DNA of 6,339 nucleotides from CAYLKS01 sp964384205 [NCBI: uncultured bacterium] (GCA_964384205.1 CAYLKS010000086.1:1-6339); one strand, 5' to 3'. Counted from the stretch's first letter, positions 1 through 5,448 are shown. Notes: generated by a model from the sequence alone, not told the origin. Numbers and translations are program-made.

Positions 1-155
1 TCAGTTTGGTTTTTGACAAATTCTAAAGCCCAACCGTCTTGTTTTACTGCTTCTAGACAAATTTCTTTTGTTTGTTTTTTAACGAATTTTAGAGCACAAC
101 CATATTGTTTAACTGCTTCCAAACATTCTTTTTCGTTATCCCAATCGATTGGCAT
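1..155 (-). CDS. DUF4116-repeat protein, N-terminal part (runs off left edge)
   Basis: The minus-strand reading frame opens with ATG at 155-153 and stays open to the window edge, giving 51 complete codons. The peptide begins MPIDWDNEKE and then shows two copies of a 22-residue repeat starting at Cys11 and Cys33, each of the form CLEAVKQ-G-AL-FVK-QT. This is the pattern of the DUF4116 repeat, an alpha-helical repeat of unknown function found in bacteria, phages and large viruses. An SD-like AGAAAGGA lies 8 nt upstream of the ATG and supports this start. The C-terminus and total repeat number are outside the window. A structural or protein-binding role is only a guess from the repeat architecture. 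The family call is fairly sure because the repeat consensus is distinctive; no function can be assigned. Confidence 0.78.
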   Translation of the reverse strand, partial: MPIDWDNEKECLEAVKQYGCALKFVKKQTKEICLEAVKQDGWALEFVKNQT

Positions 156-215
156 AATAACAATCCTTTCTAATTTTTATTTTTTTCAATTTAATTGTTG
201 TTGTTTTCAAATATT

Positions 216-231
216 CTCTTTTTAGTAAGAG
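216..231 (-). other. Small hairpin before the DUF4116 gene
   Basis: CTCTT (216-220) and AAGAG (227-231) form a 5-bp stem. On the minus strand the loop reads ACTAAA, resembling the CTAAA loop motif of the leader modules described elsewhere. It starts 6 nt after the mini-ORF stop. No clear U-tract follows, so a terminator role is doubtful. The rest of 156-237 is AT-rich sequence with no recognisable feature apart from the SD of the DUF4116 gene. Confidence 0.25.
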
Positions 232-237
232 GAATCT

Positions 238-327
238 TTAAAAAAATAATGTATGTTTAGATTTATTATTTTTATATAAACGAGTGGGAAAACTGTCTGC
301 TTCAACTGACGGAATAGTTATCTTCAC
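238..327 (-). CDS. 29-aa mini-ORF with strong ribosome binding site
   Basis: A GTG at 327-325 opens a 29-codon frame ending in TAA at 240-238. The peptide starts MKITIPSVEADSF and ends in a basic, lysine-rich tail. An almost ideal SD, GAGGAGG (334-340), lies 6 nt upstream, in exactly the spacing used by the SSB and UDG genes, whose leaders are homologous. Codons 3-12 are made of the X hairpin sequence that elsewhere lies at the end of a gene. The peptide may therefore be a genuine small protein, a leader peptide, or the residue of a gene lost between its leader and trailer. No domain is recognisable. The GTG and its SD are directly visible; whether the peptide is made and stable is inference. 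Confidence 0.4.
   Translation of the reverse strand: MKITIPSVEADSFPTRLYKNNKSKHTLFF
291..321 (-). repeat. X module copy A (GTCTGCTT-AAC-GAC hairpin)
   Basis: The plus strand contains AAAACTGTCTGCTTCAAC (289-306), and the same 18 bases occur on the minus strand at 5502-5519. The element can fold as CTGTCTG/CTGACGG with one wobble and one mismatch. On the minus strand its left flank ATAACTATTCCGTC matches the sequence at the helicase stop codon (ATAACTACTCCGTC) at 13 of 14 positions. Here it lies inside the mini-ORF, directly behind leader copy A. Confidence 0.6.
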
Positions 328-379
328 CAAAAACCTCCTCAAACGTGGAAGCCTCCAGTTTTAGTCGTGGGTTGCTGAT
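328..379 (-). promoter_or_regulatory. Leader module Y copy A, upstream of the mini-ORF
   Basis: On the minus strand this reads CAGCAACCCACGACTAAAAC, then a GGCTTCCACG stretch, the SD GAGGAGG and the spacer TTTTTG before GTG. It aligns almost base for base with the leader of SSB (1695-1740) and more loosely with that of the UDG gene (5385-5446). It starts three nucleotides after the polymerase stop codon. Its hairpin is weaker than in copy B: only CCA/TGG can pair around the CGACTAAAAC loop. A shared translational or transcriptional control element is inferred from the repetition. Confidence 0.6.
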
Positions 380-381
380 TT

Positions 382-1257
382 TTAATTTTTTGTGACTGAC
401 AGTTGTTGACAAACATTTAAAATTCTATGACAAGTTGTTGTAAATATTCGTTCCCATTGTTCTTTCGTATTAATTTTAATTTGATTATTTTTAAATAATG
501 TTTTAATATCATCACTGATATGATTATACGGAATACATACACCTCTAGTTTTTTCCATGTTTTGAAACTTAGAGAATTTTGATTTATTTAAAAACTCACA
601 ATAAATAAATAATCCTGAACTACCTAATGTAAATACAGTTTTATTCGTAATAAAATTGTAAAGATTCATGCCATTAACCAAAAGAATATTTTTACCGTAT
701 TTACCAGGTATACCAATATCATGTAATTGAAAGTTTTTACAATTATTGTCAAATTTATTTTTAAATTTATTAATAATTTTAATAGATATATTAAATTTTT
801 CTTTATTATCAATATCTGAATTTAATAAAACACCTTCAATAATTTCTGTTAAAATATCCTGTGTAAATTTAGTTGAATTACTTCTAACAATTTGTATACC
901 TTTATGTTGTATTATTGGTTTTTCGAATATTTTTCCATCTTTGACGAGGATTTTATATGAGTAATTTTTTTTCACATCAATAAATACTATCGAATCAATT
1001 AGTAATTCAGATTTAAAATCAGTATAATTATATTTTGGATTAATATTCATTTTTGGAAGAAGATATTCATTTAAATATTTTTTGATAGAATTATTTATAC
1101 TAACGGCTTTTTTTTGAGAAATATCAATTTTCTGTTGAATAGTCGGATTTTTATTCGATGTGGGTATAACTATATATATAGAATCAGTATCAGAATAAAT
1201 AACATTCTTTAATATTCCAGGAATTTCTACTTCTTCATAAAAGTTTTTTCGAATCAT
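382..1257 (-). CDS. Family B DNA polymerase, C-terminal palm and thumb fragment (split polymerase)
   Basis: This 291-residue protein holds the last part of a family B replicative polymerase. Motif C, YSDTDS, lies at residues 21-26 and supplies the metal-binding aspartates of the palm. The KKxY-type motif KKNYSY is at 96-101, and KGIQIVRSNSTKF (118-130) matches the palm/thumb region of T4 gp43-type enzymes. The 3'-5' exonuclease domain, the fingers and palm motifs A and B are missing, and the genes immediately upstream are SSB and a helicase, so the other part must be encoded outside the window. The ATG at 1257 is chosen because GAAGGG lies 6 nt upstream; the longer GTG frame from 1290 would start inside a terminator stem. 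No premature stop or frameshift is seen, so the fragment looks like a maintained subunit rather than a decaying pseudogene. Split gp43 genes are known in some T4-related Aeromonas phages. Confidence 0.85.
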   Translation of the reverse strand: MIRKNFYEEVEIPGILKNVIYSDTDSIYIVIPTSNKNPTIQQKIDISQKKAVSINNSIKKYLNEYLLPKMNINPKYNYTDFKSELLIDSIVFIDVKKNYSYKILVKDGKIFEKPIIQHKGIQIVRSNSTKFTQDILTEIIEGVLLNSDIDNKEKFNISIKIINKFKNKFDNNCKNFQLHDIGIPGKYGKNILLVNGMNLYNFITNKTVFTLGSSGLFIYCEFLNKSKFSKFQNMEKTRGVCIPYNHISDDIKTLFKNNQIKINTKEQWERIFTTTCHRILNVCQQLSVTKN

Positions 1258-1263
1258 TTTTTT

Positions 1264-1269
1264 CCCTTC
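1264..1269 (-). promoter_or_regulatory. Ribosome binding site deciding the polymerase-fragment start
   Basis: On the minus strand GAAGGG is followed by six A residues and then ATG at 1257. This places the start 33 nt inside the longest open frame and excludes the GTG at 1290. The SD sits only a few bases after the U-tract of the preceding terminator. Confidence 0.6.
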
Positions 1270-1276
1270 ACAATAT

Positions 1277-1304
1277 AAAAAACCAGGCACAATTTTGTGC
1301 CTGG
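1277..1304 (-). terminator. Intrinsic terminator/attenuator between SSB and the polymerase fragment
   Basis: A perfect 10-bp inverted repeat, CCAGGCACAA with TTGTGCCTGG (1283-1292 and 1295-1304), is followed on the minus strand by six T residues (1282-1277). This is a textbook rho-independent terminator for transcripts leaving the SSB gene. The polymerase SD begins eight bases past the U-tract and no promoter fits in between, so the polymerase fragment must be transcribed by read-through or from an unrecognised promoter. The element may act as an attenuator. Confidence 0.85.
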
Positions 1305-1340
1305 TGTTTAGTTTTGTTACATAGCAGATTTTTCGTTTGT

Positions 1341-1694
1341 TTATTGAGAAGATTTTTCGAGTTTTAAATGATGTAATGATTTTTTTATTAATACTATTTC
1401 ATTTATTTTTATTTCTTTTTCTTCTCTTAAATTATTTGTTTTGTCTCTCCAAATATTATCACGAATTGTACCAGTGATGAAAACTTTATCACCTTTCTTC
1501 AGTTTGTTATATACATATCTTGCTGATTTTTCAAAAGCAACGACTTTAAACCAACTAACTGAATTAGTACCGTAATTTTTCACAATATTACTATTACTAA
1601 CAGCTATTGAAAAGTTAGCTACTGGAGAGCCTTTTTTAGTTAAACGATAAATAGGATCAGCTTTTAAATTACCAGTTGCTATAAATACATTCAT
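1341..1694 (-). CDS. ssb: Single-stranded DNA-binding protein (bacterial SSB type)
   Basis: This 117-residue OB-fold protein binds and protects single-stranded DNA during replication, recombination and repair. The SSB hallmarks appear in order: the N-terminal strand MNVFIATGNLKADP (1-14), ANFSIAVS (26-33), WFKVVAFEKSA (48-58) and KGDKVFITG (67-75). It is of the bacterial/phage SSB family and not the T4 gp32 type, although the neighbouring polymerase and helicase resemble T4-type proteins. The usual acidic C-terminal tip (DDDIPF-like), which recruits partner proteins in bacterial SSBs, is absent: the protein ends HHLKLEKSSQ. ATG at 1694 is preferred over the TTG codon just before it, because AAGGAG lies about 7 nt upstream in the same arrangement as in the UDG leader. 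The gene sits between leader copy B and a strong terminator. Confidence 0.92.
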   Translation of the reverse strand: MNVFIATGNLKADPIYRLTKKGSPVANFSIAVSNSNIVKNYGTNSVSWFKVVAFEKSARYVYNKLKKGDKVFITGTIRDNIWRDKTNNLREEKEIKINEIVLIKKSLHHLKLEKSSQ

Positions 1695-1740
1695 CAAAAA
1701 TCTCCTTAATCGTAGAAGCCCTCGACTTTAGTCGTGGTTT
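1695..1740 (-). promoter_or_regulatory. Leader module Y copy B, upstream of SSB
   Basis: On the minus strand the leader carries a hairpin CCaCGAC-TAAA-GTCGaGG (1720-1737, one A-A mismatch), then GCTTCTACG, the SD AAGGAG and the spacer ATTTTTG before the ATG. It is the best-folded of the three copies. The hairpin ends about 12 nt before the SD, so a factor bound there could affect ribosome access. Read on the plus strand, GAAGCC followed by a CGACTTTAGTCG hairpin resembles right ends of some IS200/IS605 elements, an alternative origin. Confidence 0.65.
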
Positions 1741-1767
1741 AATATTTCAGTTCTGGGATGTAGAATC

Positions 1768-1781
1768 TTCCTTCTTGATAG
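1768..1781 (-). other. Small hairpin between X and Y modules
   Basis: The minus-strand sequence CTTCT-ATCA-AGAAG forms a perfect 5-bp stem with a four-base loop directly after the X hairpin. Together the two make a tandem stem-loop structure after the helicase gene. No U-tract is present, so a 3'-end-stabilising or processing role is as likely as termination. Confidence 0.3.
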
Positions 1782-1785
1782 AAGT

Positions 1786-1813
1786 CGTCTGTTAAAGCAG
1801 ACGGAGTAGTTAT
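1786..1813 (-). repeat. X module copy B (trailer hairpin overlapping the helicase stop)
   Basis: CGTCTG (1786-1791) and CAGACG (1798-1803) form a perfect 6-bp stem with a six-base loop. On the minus strand the module starts at the helicase stop codon (TAA, 1812-1810) with TAACTACTCCGTC, a sequence repeated in copy A. There is no U-tract, so this is not a standard intrinsic terminator. It marks the boundary between the helicase and the SSB leader. Confidence 0.6.
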
Positions 1814-3147
1814 ATTTTAAAAGATTTTATTTCACATTTAAATTCGTTAGTTATAATGTTTCTTTTAATACTTATATCTTTGATAAAAAGATGAGGAAAA
1901 GTCAAATCAATCATATCAAATACTATTGGTTGTTGTTTTCCTTTAAATTCTCTTAAAATTCTTCCCACTACTTGTATTATACTTTTTTTACCAGATAAAG
2001 GACAAGCAATTATTAAAGAACTCAATTCTTGGAAATCAAAAGCGGCTCCAGCATATTTGTATGTAGCAACCAATACATTATCATTTTTTTTATCAATTTT
2101 ATTTTCATCGCCATAAAATCTTCTATTTTTTATTTTTTTATTTGTTAAATAATCTGAAATCGTTTTTACTTGATTTTTTGTAAAAAATATTAATAAAATT
2201 TTGTGATTAATTGAAAGTAAATACTTTGTCATTTTATAAATAAGATCACAATATTTTAAAGATTTCGGTATTTCTTTATTATAAATAGCTCTTTTATGGT
2301 AAAGCTCTTTTAAAAATATTGTTTTATTAACAATTGTTTTAGGAAGATCAGATGAATAATATACAAATGTATATATTGGTTTTAATTCATAATTATTAGA
2401 TTCAACGAGTATTTTACCAATTGTGTTTTCCATTAAAATTTTATGAACACCGGTATGAAATGGTGTTGCAGATAAACCTAAAATATTTTCTGTACGAAAT
2501 AATAAAGAAACTTTTGAATATTTAGGAGCAGCAGATCCTTTATGTACTTCATCATATATTACTAAACCAAAATTAGCATTATCTATTTTTTTAAAAAAAT
2601 TTTTAAAATTAATTTTAAATTTTGAATATAAACTTTGAACCATTGCTATACAAATTGATTTATCAACACTAAAGCAGTTTTGATATATTAAGCCTATATC
2701 ATTATTTTTGATATTCGTAAAATTATGAATAGCTATAACCCATTGTTTAAGAAGATAATTATTATCAACAATAATCAATGTTTTAAGTCCAATTTGAATC
2801 GCAATATATAACGAAATAATTGTTTTTCCTATTCCTGGACGAGCTTTAATTATACCATTAATTTTATTATTATTTTCTTTGTATTTTTTTAATATAATAT
2901 CAACTATATTTTTTTGCTCATTCCACAATTTTTTCGTAAATTTAATATCTTCATTAATTGTATTGTAAGGTAATAATATATTTTTTTCTTTTAACAAGTG
3001 ACTAGGATAATTTTTCAAGAAATGTCTTGGAAGAAAGTAACAACCATCAATTTCTTTTAAAATCAAATCTGAAAACATTGTAATAAATTCTTGATTGAAA
3101 TTTTCTAAATACTTTTGAATATCTTTTTCATGAATATAACACCACAT
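1810..3147 (-). CDS. SF2 DNA helicase, UvsW/XPB-like
   Basis: This 445-residue ATP-dependent helicase has the core superfamily 2 motifs in order: an entry region LWNEQ (74-78), Walker A ARPGIGKT (102-109), the DExH box YDEVHKG (198-204), SATPF (226-230) and the arginine-finger motif QVVGRILRE (392-400). A GAAFDFQELS stretch (367-376) corresponds to the motif V region. The architecture, with about 75 residues before the first helicase lobe, resembles phage UvsW and the XPB/RAD25-like group, which remodel stalled forks, R-loops and recombination branches. The gene starts at ATG 3147, with AAGGA about 11 nt upstream, 17 nt behind the endolysin gene, so it is probably co-transcribed and co-translated. 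It is followed at once by the X hairpin. The helicase class is sure; UvsW orthology is an inference. Confidence 0.88.
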   Translation of the reverse strand: MWCYIHEKDIQKYLENFNQEFITMFSDLILKEIDGCYFLPRHFLKNYPSHLLKEKNILLPYNTINEDIKFTKKLWNEQKNIVDIILKKYKENNNKINGIIKARPGIGKTIISLYIAIQIGLKTLIIVDNNYLLKQWVIAIHNFTNIKNNDIGLIYQNCFSVDKSICIAMVQSLYSKFKINFKNFFKKIDNANFGLVIYDEVHKGSAAPKYSKVSLLFRTENILGLSATPFHTGVHKILMENTIGKILVESNNYELKPIYTFVYYSSDLPKTIVNKTIFLKELYHKRAIYNKEIPKSLKYCDLIYKMTKYLLSINHKILLIFFTKNQVKTISDYLTNKKIKNRRFYGDENKIDKKNDNVLVATYKYAGAAFDFQELSSLIIACPLSGKKSIIQVVGRILREFKGKQQPIVFDMIDLTFPHLFIKDISIKRNIITNEFKCEIKSFKI

Positions 3148-3164
3148 TATTCTTTCAATCCTTT

Positions 3165-3665
3165 TTAATTAATCAGATCAAATGATCTTTTCAACCAACC
3201 TTTAATATATTTTATTGCTTTTTTTCTTAAAATTATAATTTTCATATAAAATTTAATTCTAAATAAAACATATCTATATGGTAATTCTTGATTATTACAG
3301 TTATCCATTGCTGTTAAAGTTTTATTACCCAATAAACCATCTACAACTAAATTATCAATTTTGAATGAATTAATAGTTTGTTGTAGTATTTTAACCGCCC
3401 GTTTGTAACCTAAGTTAACACAAGAATCGAAATAAATTAATCTTAATTTATGAGAAATTAAATTACATTTAGTCTTTTTCCAATAATTATTATAATAAAT
3501 TTCTTTAGCTTGATCTATAGTTAAATTCTTAATATCAATATTTGGAAATGCACGTTTCGATATTCCGTATTTCGTTTCTCCACCTGGGTCGTCCTTATCA
3601 AACGAGTATCCACCTTCCCACTTAAGAACAAAATTTATAGCGTCATCAAATTCTTTTTTAAACAT
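3165..3665 (-). CDS. Endolysin: GH108 N-acetylmuramidase with PG_binding_3 domain
   Basis: This 166-residue lysozyme-like enzyme cleaves peptidoglycan glycan strands to release phage progeny. The N-terminal GH108 domain shows the signature KWEGGYSFDKDDPGGETKYG (15-34), with Glu17 as the expected catalytic acid, and NLGYKRAVKILQQTIN in the second half of the domain. From VVDGLLGNKT onward the sequence matches the PG_binding_3 cell-wall-binding domain, ending with the typical GWLKR. The length is normal for the family. No signal peptide is visible, so a holin would be needed, and none is in this window. The ATG at 3665 lies one base after the stop of the zinc-ribbon gene, with AAGGA 11 nt upstream, indicating translational coupling. 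Its position between repair and helicase genes is unusual for a lysis gene. Confidence 0.9.
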   Translation of the reverse strand: MFKKEFDDAINFVLKWEGGYSFDKDDPGGETKYGISKRAFPNIDIKNLTIDQAKEIYYNNYWKKTKCNLISHKLRLIYFDSCVNLGYKRAVKILQQTINSFKIDNLVVDGLLGNKTLTAMDNCNNQELPYRYVLFRIKFYMKIIILRKKAIKYIKGWLKRSFDLIN

Positions 3666-3666
3666 A

Positions 3667-3885
3667 TTATGTCTTTTCCTTATTAAGATTTTTAATTTGA
3701 GTGTCCCAAAGACCAGCAGTTCGATAAATTGTTGAACAATTTGGACATCTAAATTCTAGAATACCAACTATATTAATATCCCAATCAAATGTTACACTCA
3801 TCGTTTTTCCGCACTGACAAGTTATACTAATATTTGGTCTCTCTACTTGAACTTTTTTGGTATTTAAATCTATTTTATTCGACAT
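3667..3885 (-). CDS. Small zinc-ribbon protein of unknown function
   Basis: The 72-residue peptide has a four-cysteine zinc-binding pattern, C23-x-C25-G-K and C47-P-N-C50, separated by about 20 residues containing beta-strand-like sequence (MSVTFDWD, GILEFRC). This is a zinc-ribbon arrangement of the kind seen in nucleic-acid-binding or transcription-related small proteins; no specific family is recognised. The start is fixed by an in-frame TAA 9 nt upstream of the ATG. The nearest SD, AAGGAGG (3901-3907), is excellent but 15 nt away, longer than for the other genes here. The gene lies 29 nt after the UDG gene and one base before the endolysin, so it belongs to the same transcription unit. 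A DNA- or RNA-binding accessory role in replication is possible but unproven. Confidence 0.72.
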   Translation of the reverse strand: MSNKIDLNTKKVQVERPNISITCQCGKTMSVTFDWDINIVGILEFRCPNCSTIYRTAGLWDTQIKNLNKEKT

Positions 3886-3890
3886 GATAT

Positions 3891-3907
3891 TTTATATAAA
3901 CCTCCTT
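3891..3907 (-). promoter_or_regulatory. Strong SD with long spacer and palindromic TTTATATAAA
   Basis: AAGGAGG (3901-3907) is separated from the zinc-ribbon ATG by 15 nt, beginning with the palindrome TTTATATAAA (3891-3900). The same ten bases occur at 271-280. Either translation tolerates the long spacer or a local RNA fold shortens it. The palindrome could also be a phage promoter element, but a single 10-mer in AT-rich DNA is weak evidence. Confidence 0.4.
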
Positions 3908-3914
3908 CTTAAAT

Positions 3915-5384
3915 TTAAAAAGTTGAAAGTTGAGAAAGTTTTTCTCGTAATAATTTTTCAATATAATATTTTTTATTCATACTGATATTTATATTGATAT
4001 CATTCTCATTGTTATTGGTAATCATAGAACATTTGTTAAATGGAGAATTAATAATTTTCACACTAACGATATTGTCTTCGATTAAATATTTTTTTTTACC
4101 TTTTGAATCTATAAAAATTTTAAGAATTTTATTATTTTCAATTTCTTTAACGTCGAAAAATGTTAAATTTGAAGTGTCTAATTTTTTTTCAATTTTAGGT
4201 TGAGTGACAGAACTCGATTTAATTCTAATCTTGTTATCAAATAGTTTATAAATATTTTCGAAACTTTTATTCCAGATATTAATCATTTTTTCGTTTCGTA
4301 ACGAAGATGGATGAATAACCGGAATAATTTTTTTGTTAACAATCTTACCAGATAATGTTGTGATTTTGCCGTTGATATTAAAAATATTTAACACATCAGT
4401 ACCTAATAAAATAATATAACTGCTTTTGAAAGTTTCAAATATCTTCTTAAAATTATTAATACAGTATGAATATGTTTCGTTTGGTATTTCACTTGCTGAA
4501 TTAGTCGAACACATTACAACATTTGTTATCAACCATTTAACATTTTTTGGTAAAAGTGATATTTTTTCTCTAAGTTTTTTACCTGATACACCAACAAAAG
4601 GTAAACCAATTTCCGCTTCAGTTTTACCAGGATTAATACCAACAAACATTAAATCAATAGGTTCGATTTTATTAACATTAGTATCTAAAACAACAAGTTT
4701 AGATTTGTTAAGTTTACATTTTTCACAATTAATATTAGTTAATTTATTATCAAAAAAAGTTTGAATAAAATTACGAATATCTTTTGAAAAATTCTTATTT
4801 TCTTTTATTAATGATAATTGTTGATTTTGAGGTTCGATATCAATTGTTGTTTTATTATTTATTAATTGATCGATTTTCATTATATCAACATCATTTATAA
4901 CATTTAGTTGAAATAATTTATAAAAAAAATTCAATTCGATCTTATTATAATATTTATTAAAAATTGTTTTAAAATAAACATCTAATAATGTTATAATTTT
5001 ATCACGATTTTTATCTTTATTAAAATCGGATTTAAGATACACTAAATATTTTTTATTATCAATATTATTTAATTTTAATATTAAAGCAAAATTATTAATA
5101 AACTTAATAATATTTTCTTTTGAATTTTTACCTTGAAATAAACTACTCCATACATAAATATCATTAATATATTTATTTAAATAATGAATTATTTTTGGAT
5201 TGAAATAAACATACGTAAAAAGCCTTTTTATTATGTATTGATCATATTTATAAAAATTTACAATTTTACTTAGTTGTGAAGGATTAGGATTAGTCACATA
5301 ATTAACTAATTGTTTCAAACCTTCAATGTAATCGACTTTTTTTTTAGATTTTATTTGTATTTGTTTTTTAGTAGATTTTTTCAT
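3915..5384 (-). CDS. Uracil-DNA glycosylase-like protein, family-4 (UDGa) type with extra N- and C-terminal regions
   Basis: The protein has 489 residues, more than twice the usual length of a family-4 uracil-DNA glycosylase. The UDG domain spans about 215-385. Four cysteines in family-4 spacing, C220/C223 and C292/C308, should hold a 4Fe-4S cluster. Motif 1 is GINPGKTEAEIGLPFVG (249-265) and motif 2 is HPSSL (358-362); LLGTDVL (326-332) fits the core strand. The family-4 motif is normally GE-PG, whereas GINPG is typical of Mug/TDG enzymes, so specificity may differ. Residues 1-200 are lysine/asparagine-rich and probably helical with no recognised domain; residues 390-489 are also unassigned. 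The ATG at 5384 is chosen because GAGAAGG lies 6 nt upstream; the TTG-initiated frame 15 nt longer would begin within the SD region. The gene is first in a four-gene unit and is preceded by leader copy C. Confidence 0.82.
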   Translation of the reverse strand: MKKSTKKQIQIKSKKKVDYIEGLKQLVNYVTNPNPSQLSKIVNFYKYDQYIIKRLFTYVYFNPKIIHYLNKYINDIYVWSSLFQGKNSKENIIKFINNFALILKLNNIDNKKYLVYLKSDFNKDKNRDKIITLLDVYFKTIFNKYYNKIELNFFYKLFQLNVINDVDIMKIDQLINNKTTIDIEPQNQQLSLIKENKNFSKDIRNFIQTFFDNKLTNINCEKCKLNKSKLVVLDTNVNKIEPIDLMFVGINPGKTEAEIGLPFVGVSGKKLREKISLLPKNVKWLITNVVMCSTNSASEIPNETYSYCINNFKKIFETFKSSYIILLGTDVLNIFNINGKITTLSGKIVNKKIIPVIHPSSLRNEKMINIWNKSFENIYKLFDNKIRIKSSSVTQPKIEKKLDTSNLTFFDVKEIENNKILKIFIDSKGKKKYLIEDNIVSVKIINSPFNKCSMITNNNENDININISMNKKYYIEKLLREKLSQLSTF

Positions 5385-5446
5385 CAAAAACCTTCTCAAG
5401 CGTTGAAATTCTGGTTTTAGCTGTAAAAGTGAAACGCTGGTTTTTT
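5385..5446 (-). promoter_or_regulatory. Leader module Y copy C, upstream of the UDG gene
   Basis: On the minus strand a stem AGCGTT/AACGCT (5433-5438 with 5399-5404) encloses a smaller TTTTA-CAGC-TAAAA hairpin. The SD GAGAAGG and spacer TTTTTG then lead to the ATG. The CTAAAACCAG, TTCAACG, TTGAG-AGG and TTTTTG blocks align with leader copies A and B. The outer stem ends one base before the SD, a position compatible with control of ribosome access. Confidence 0.55.
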
Positions 5447-5448
5447 AA

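Noticed and set aside
13-225. Plus-strand ORF of 70 codons
   Set aside because: It is antisense to the DUF4116 coding frame and its upstream region, and has no SD. The minus-strand frame has a recognisable repeat family.
1258-1290. Longer polymerase frame starting with GTG at 1290 (extra residues MPGFLYCEGKK)
   Set aside because: The GTG lies within the terminator stem and has no SD, while ATG 1257 has GAAGGG at the right distance.
1711-1740. IS200/IS605 right end or guide-RNA (omega RNA) scaffold, suggested by GAAGCC followed by a CGACTTTAGTCG hairpin on the plus strand
   Set aside because: No TnpA or TnpB coding sequence or remnant lies near any of the three copies, and the copies are placed as gene leaders with an SD. 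A distant origin from such an end cannot be excluded.
4426-4764. Plus-strand ORF of 112 codons, and other plus-strand ORFs at 746, 3994 and 5597
   Set aside because: All are antisense shadows of clear minus-strand genes, without SD sites or recognisable domains.
5403-5446. PreQ1-type riboswitch in the leader (A-rich stretch and a nearby SD)
   Set aside because: The compact H-type pseudoknot consensus with its AACUAAGGAGG-like end is not present.
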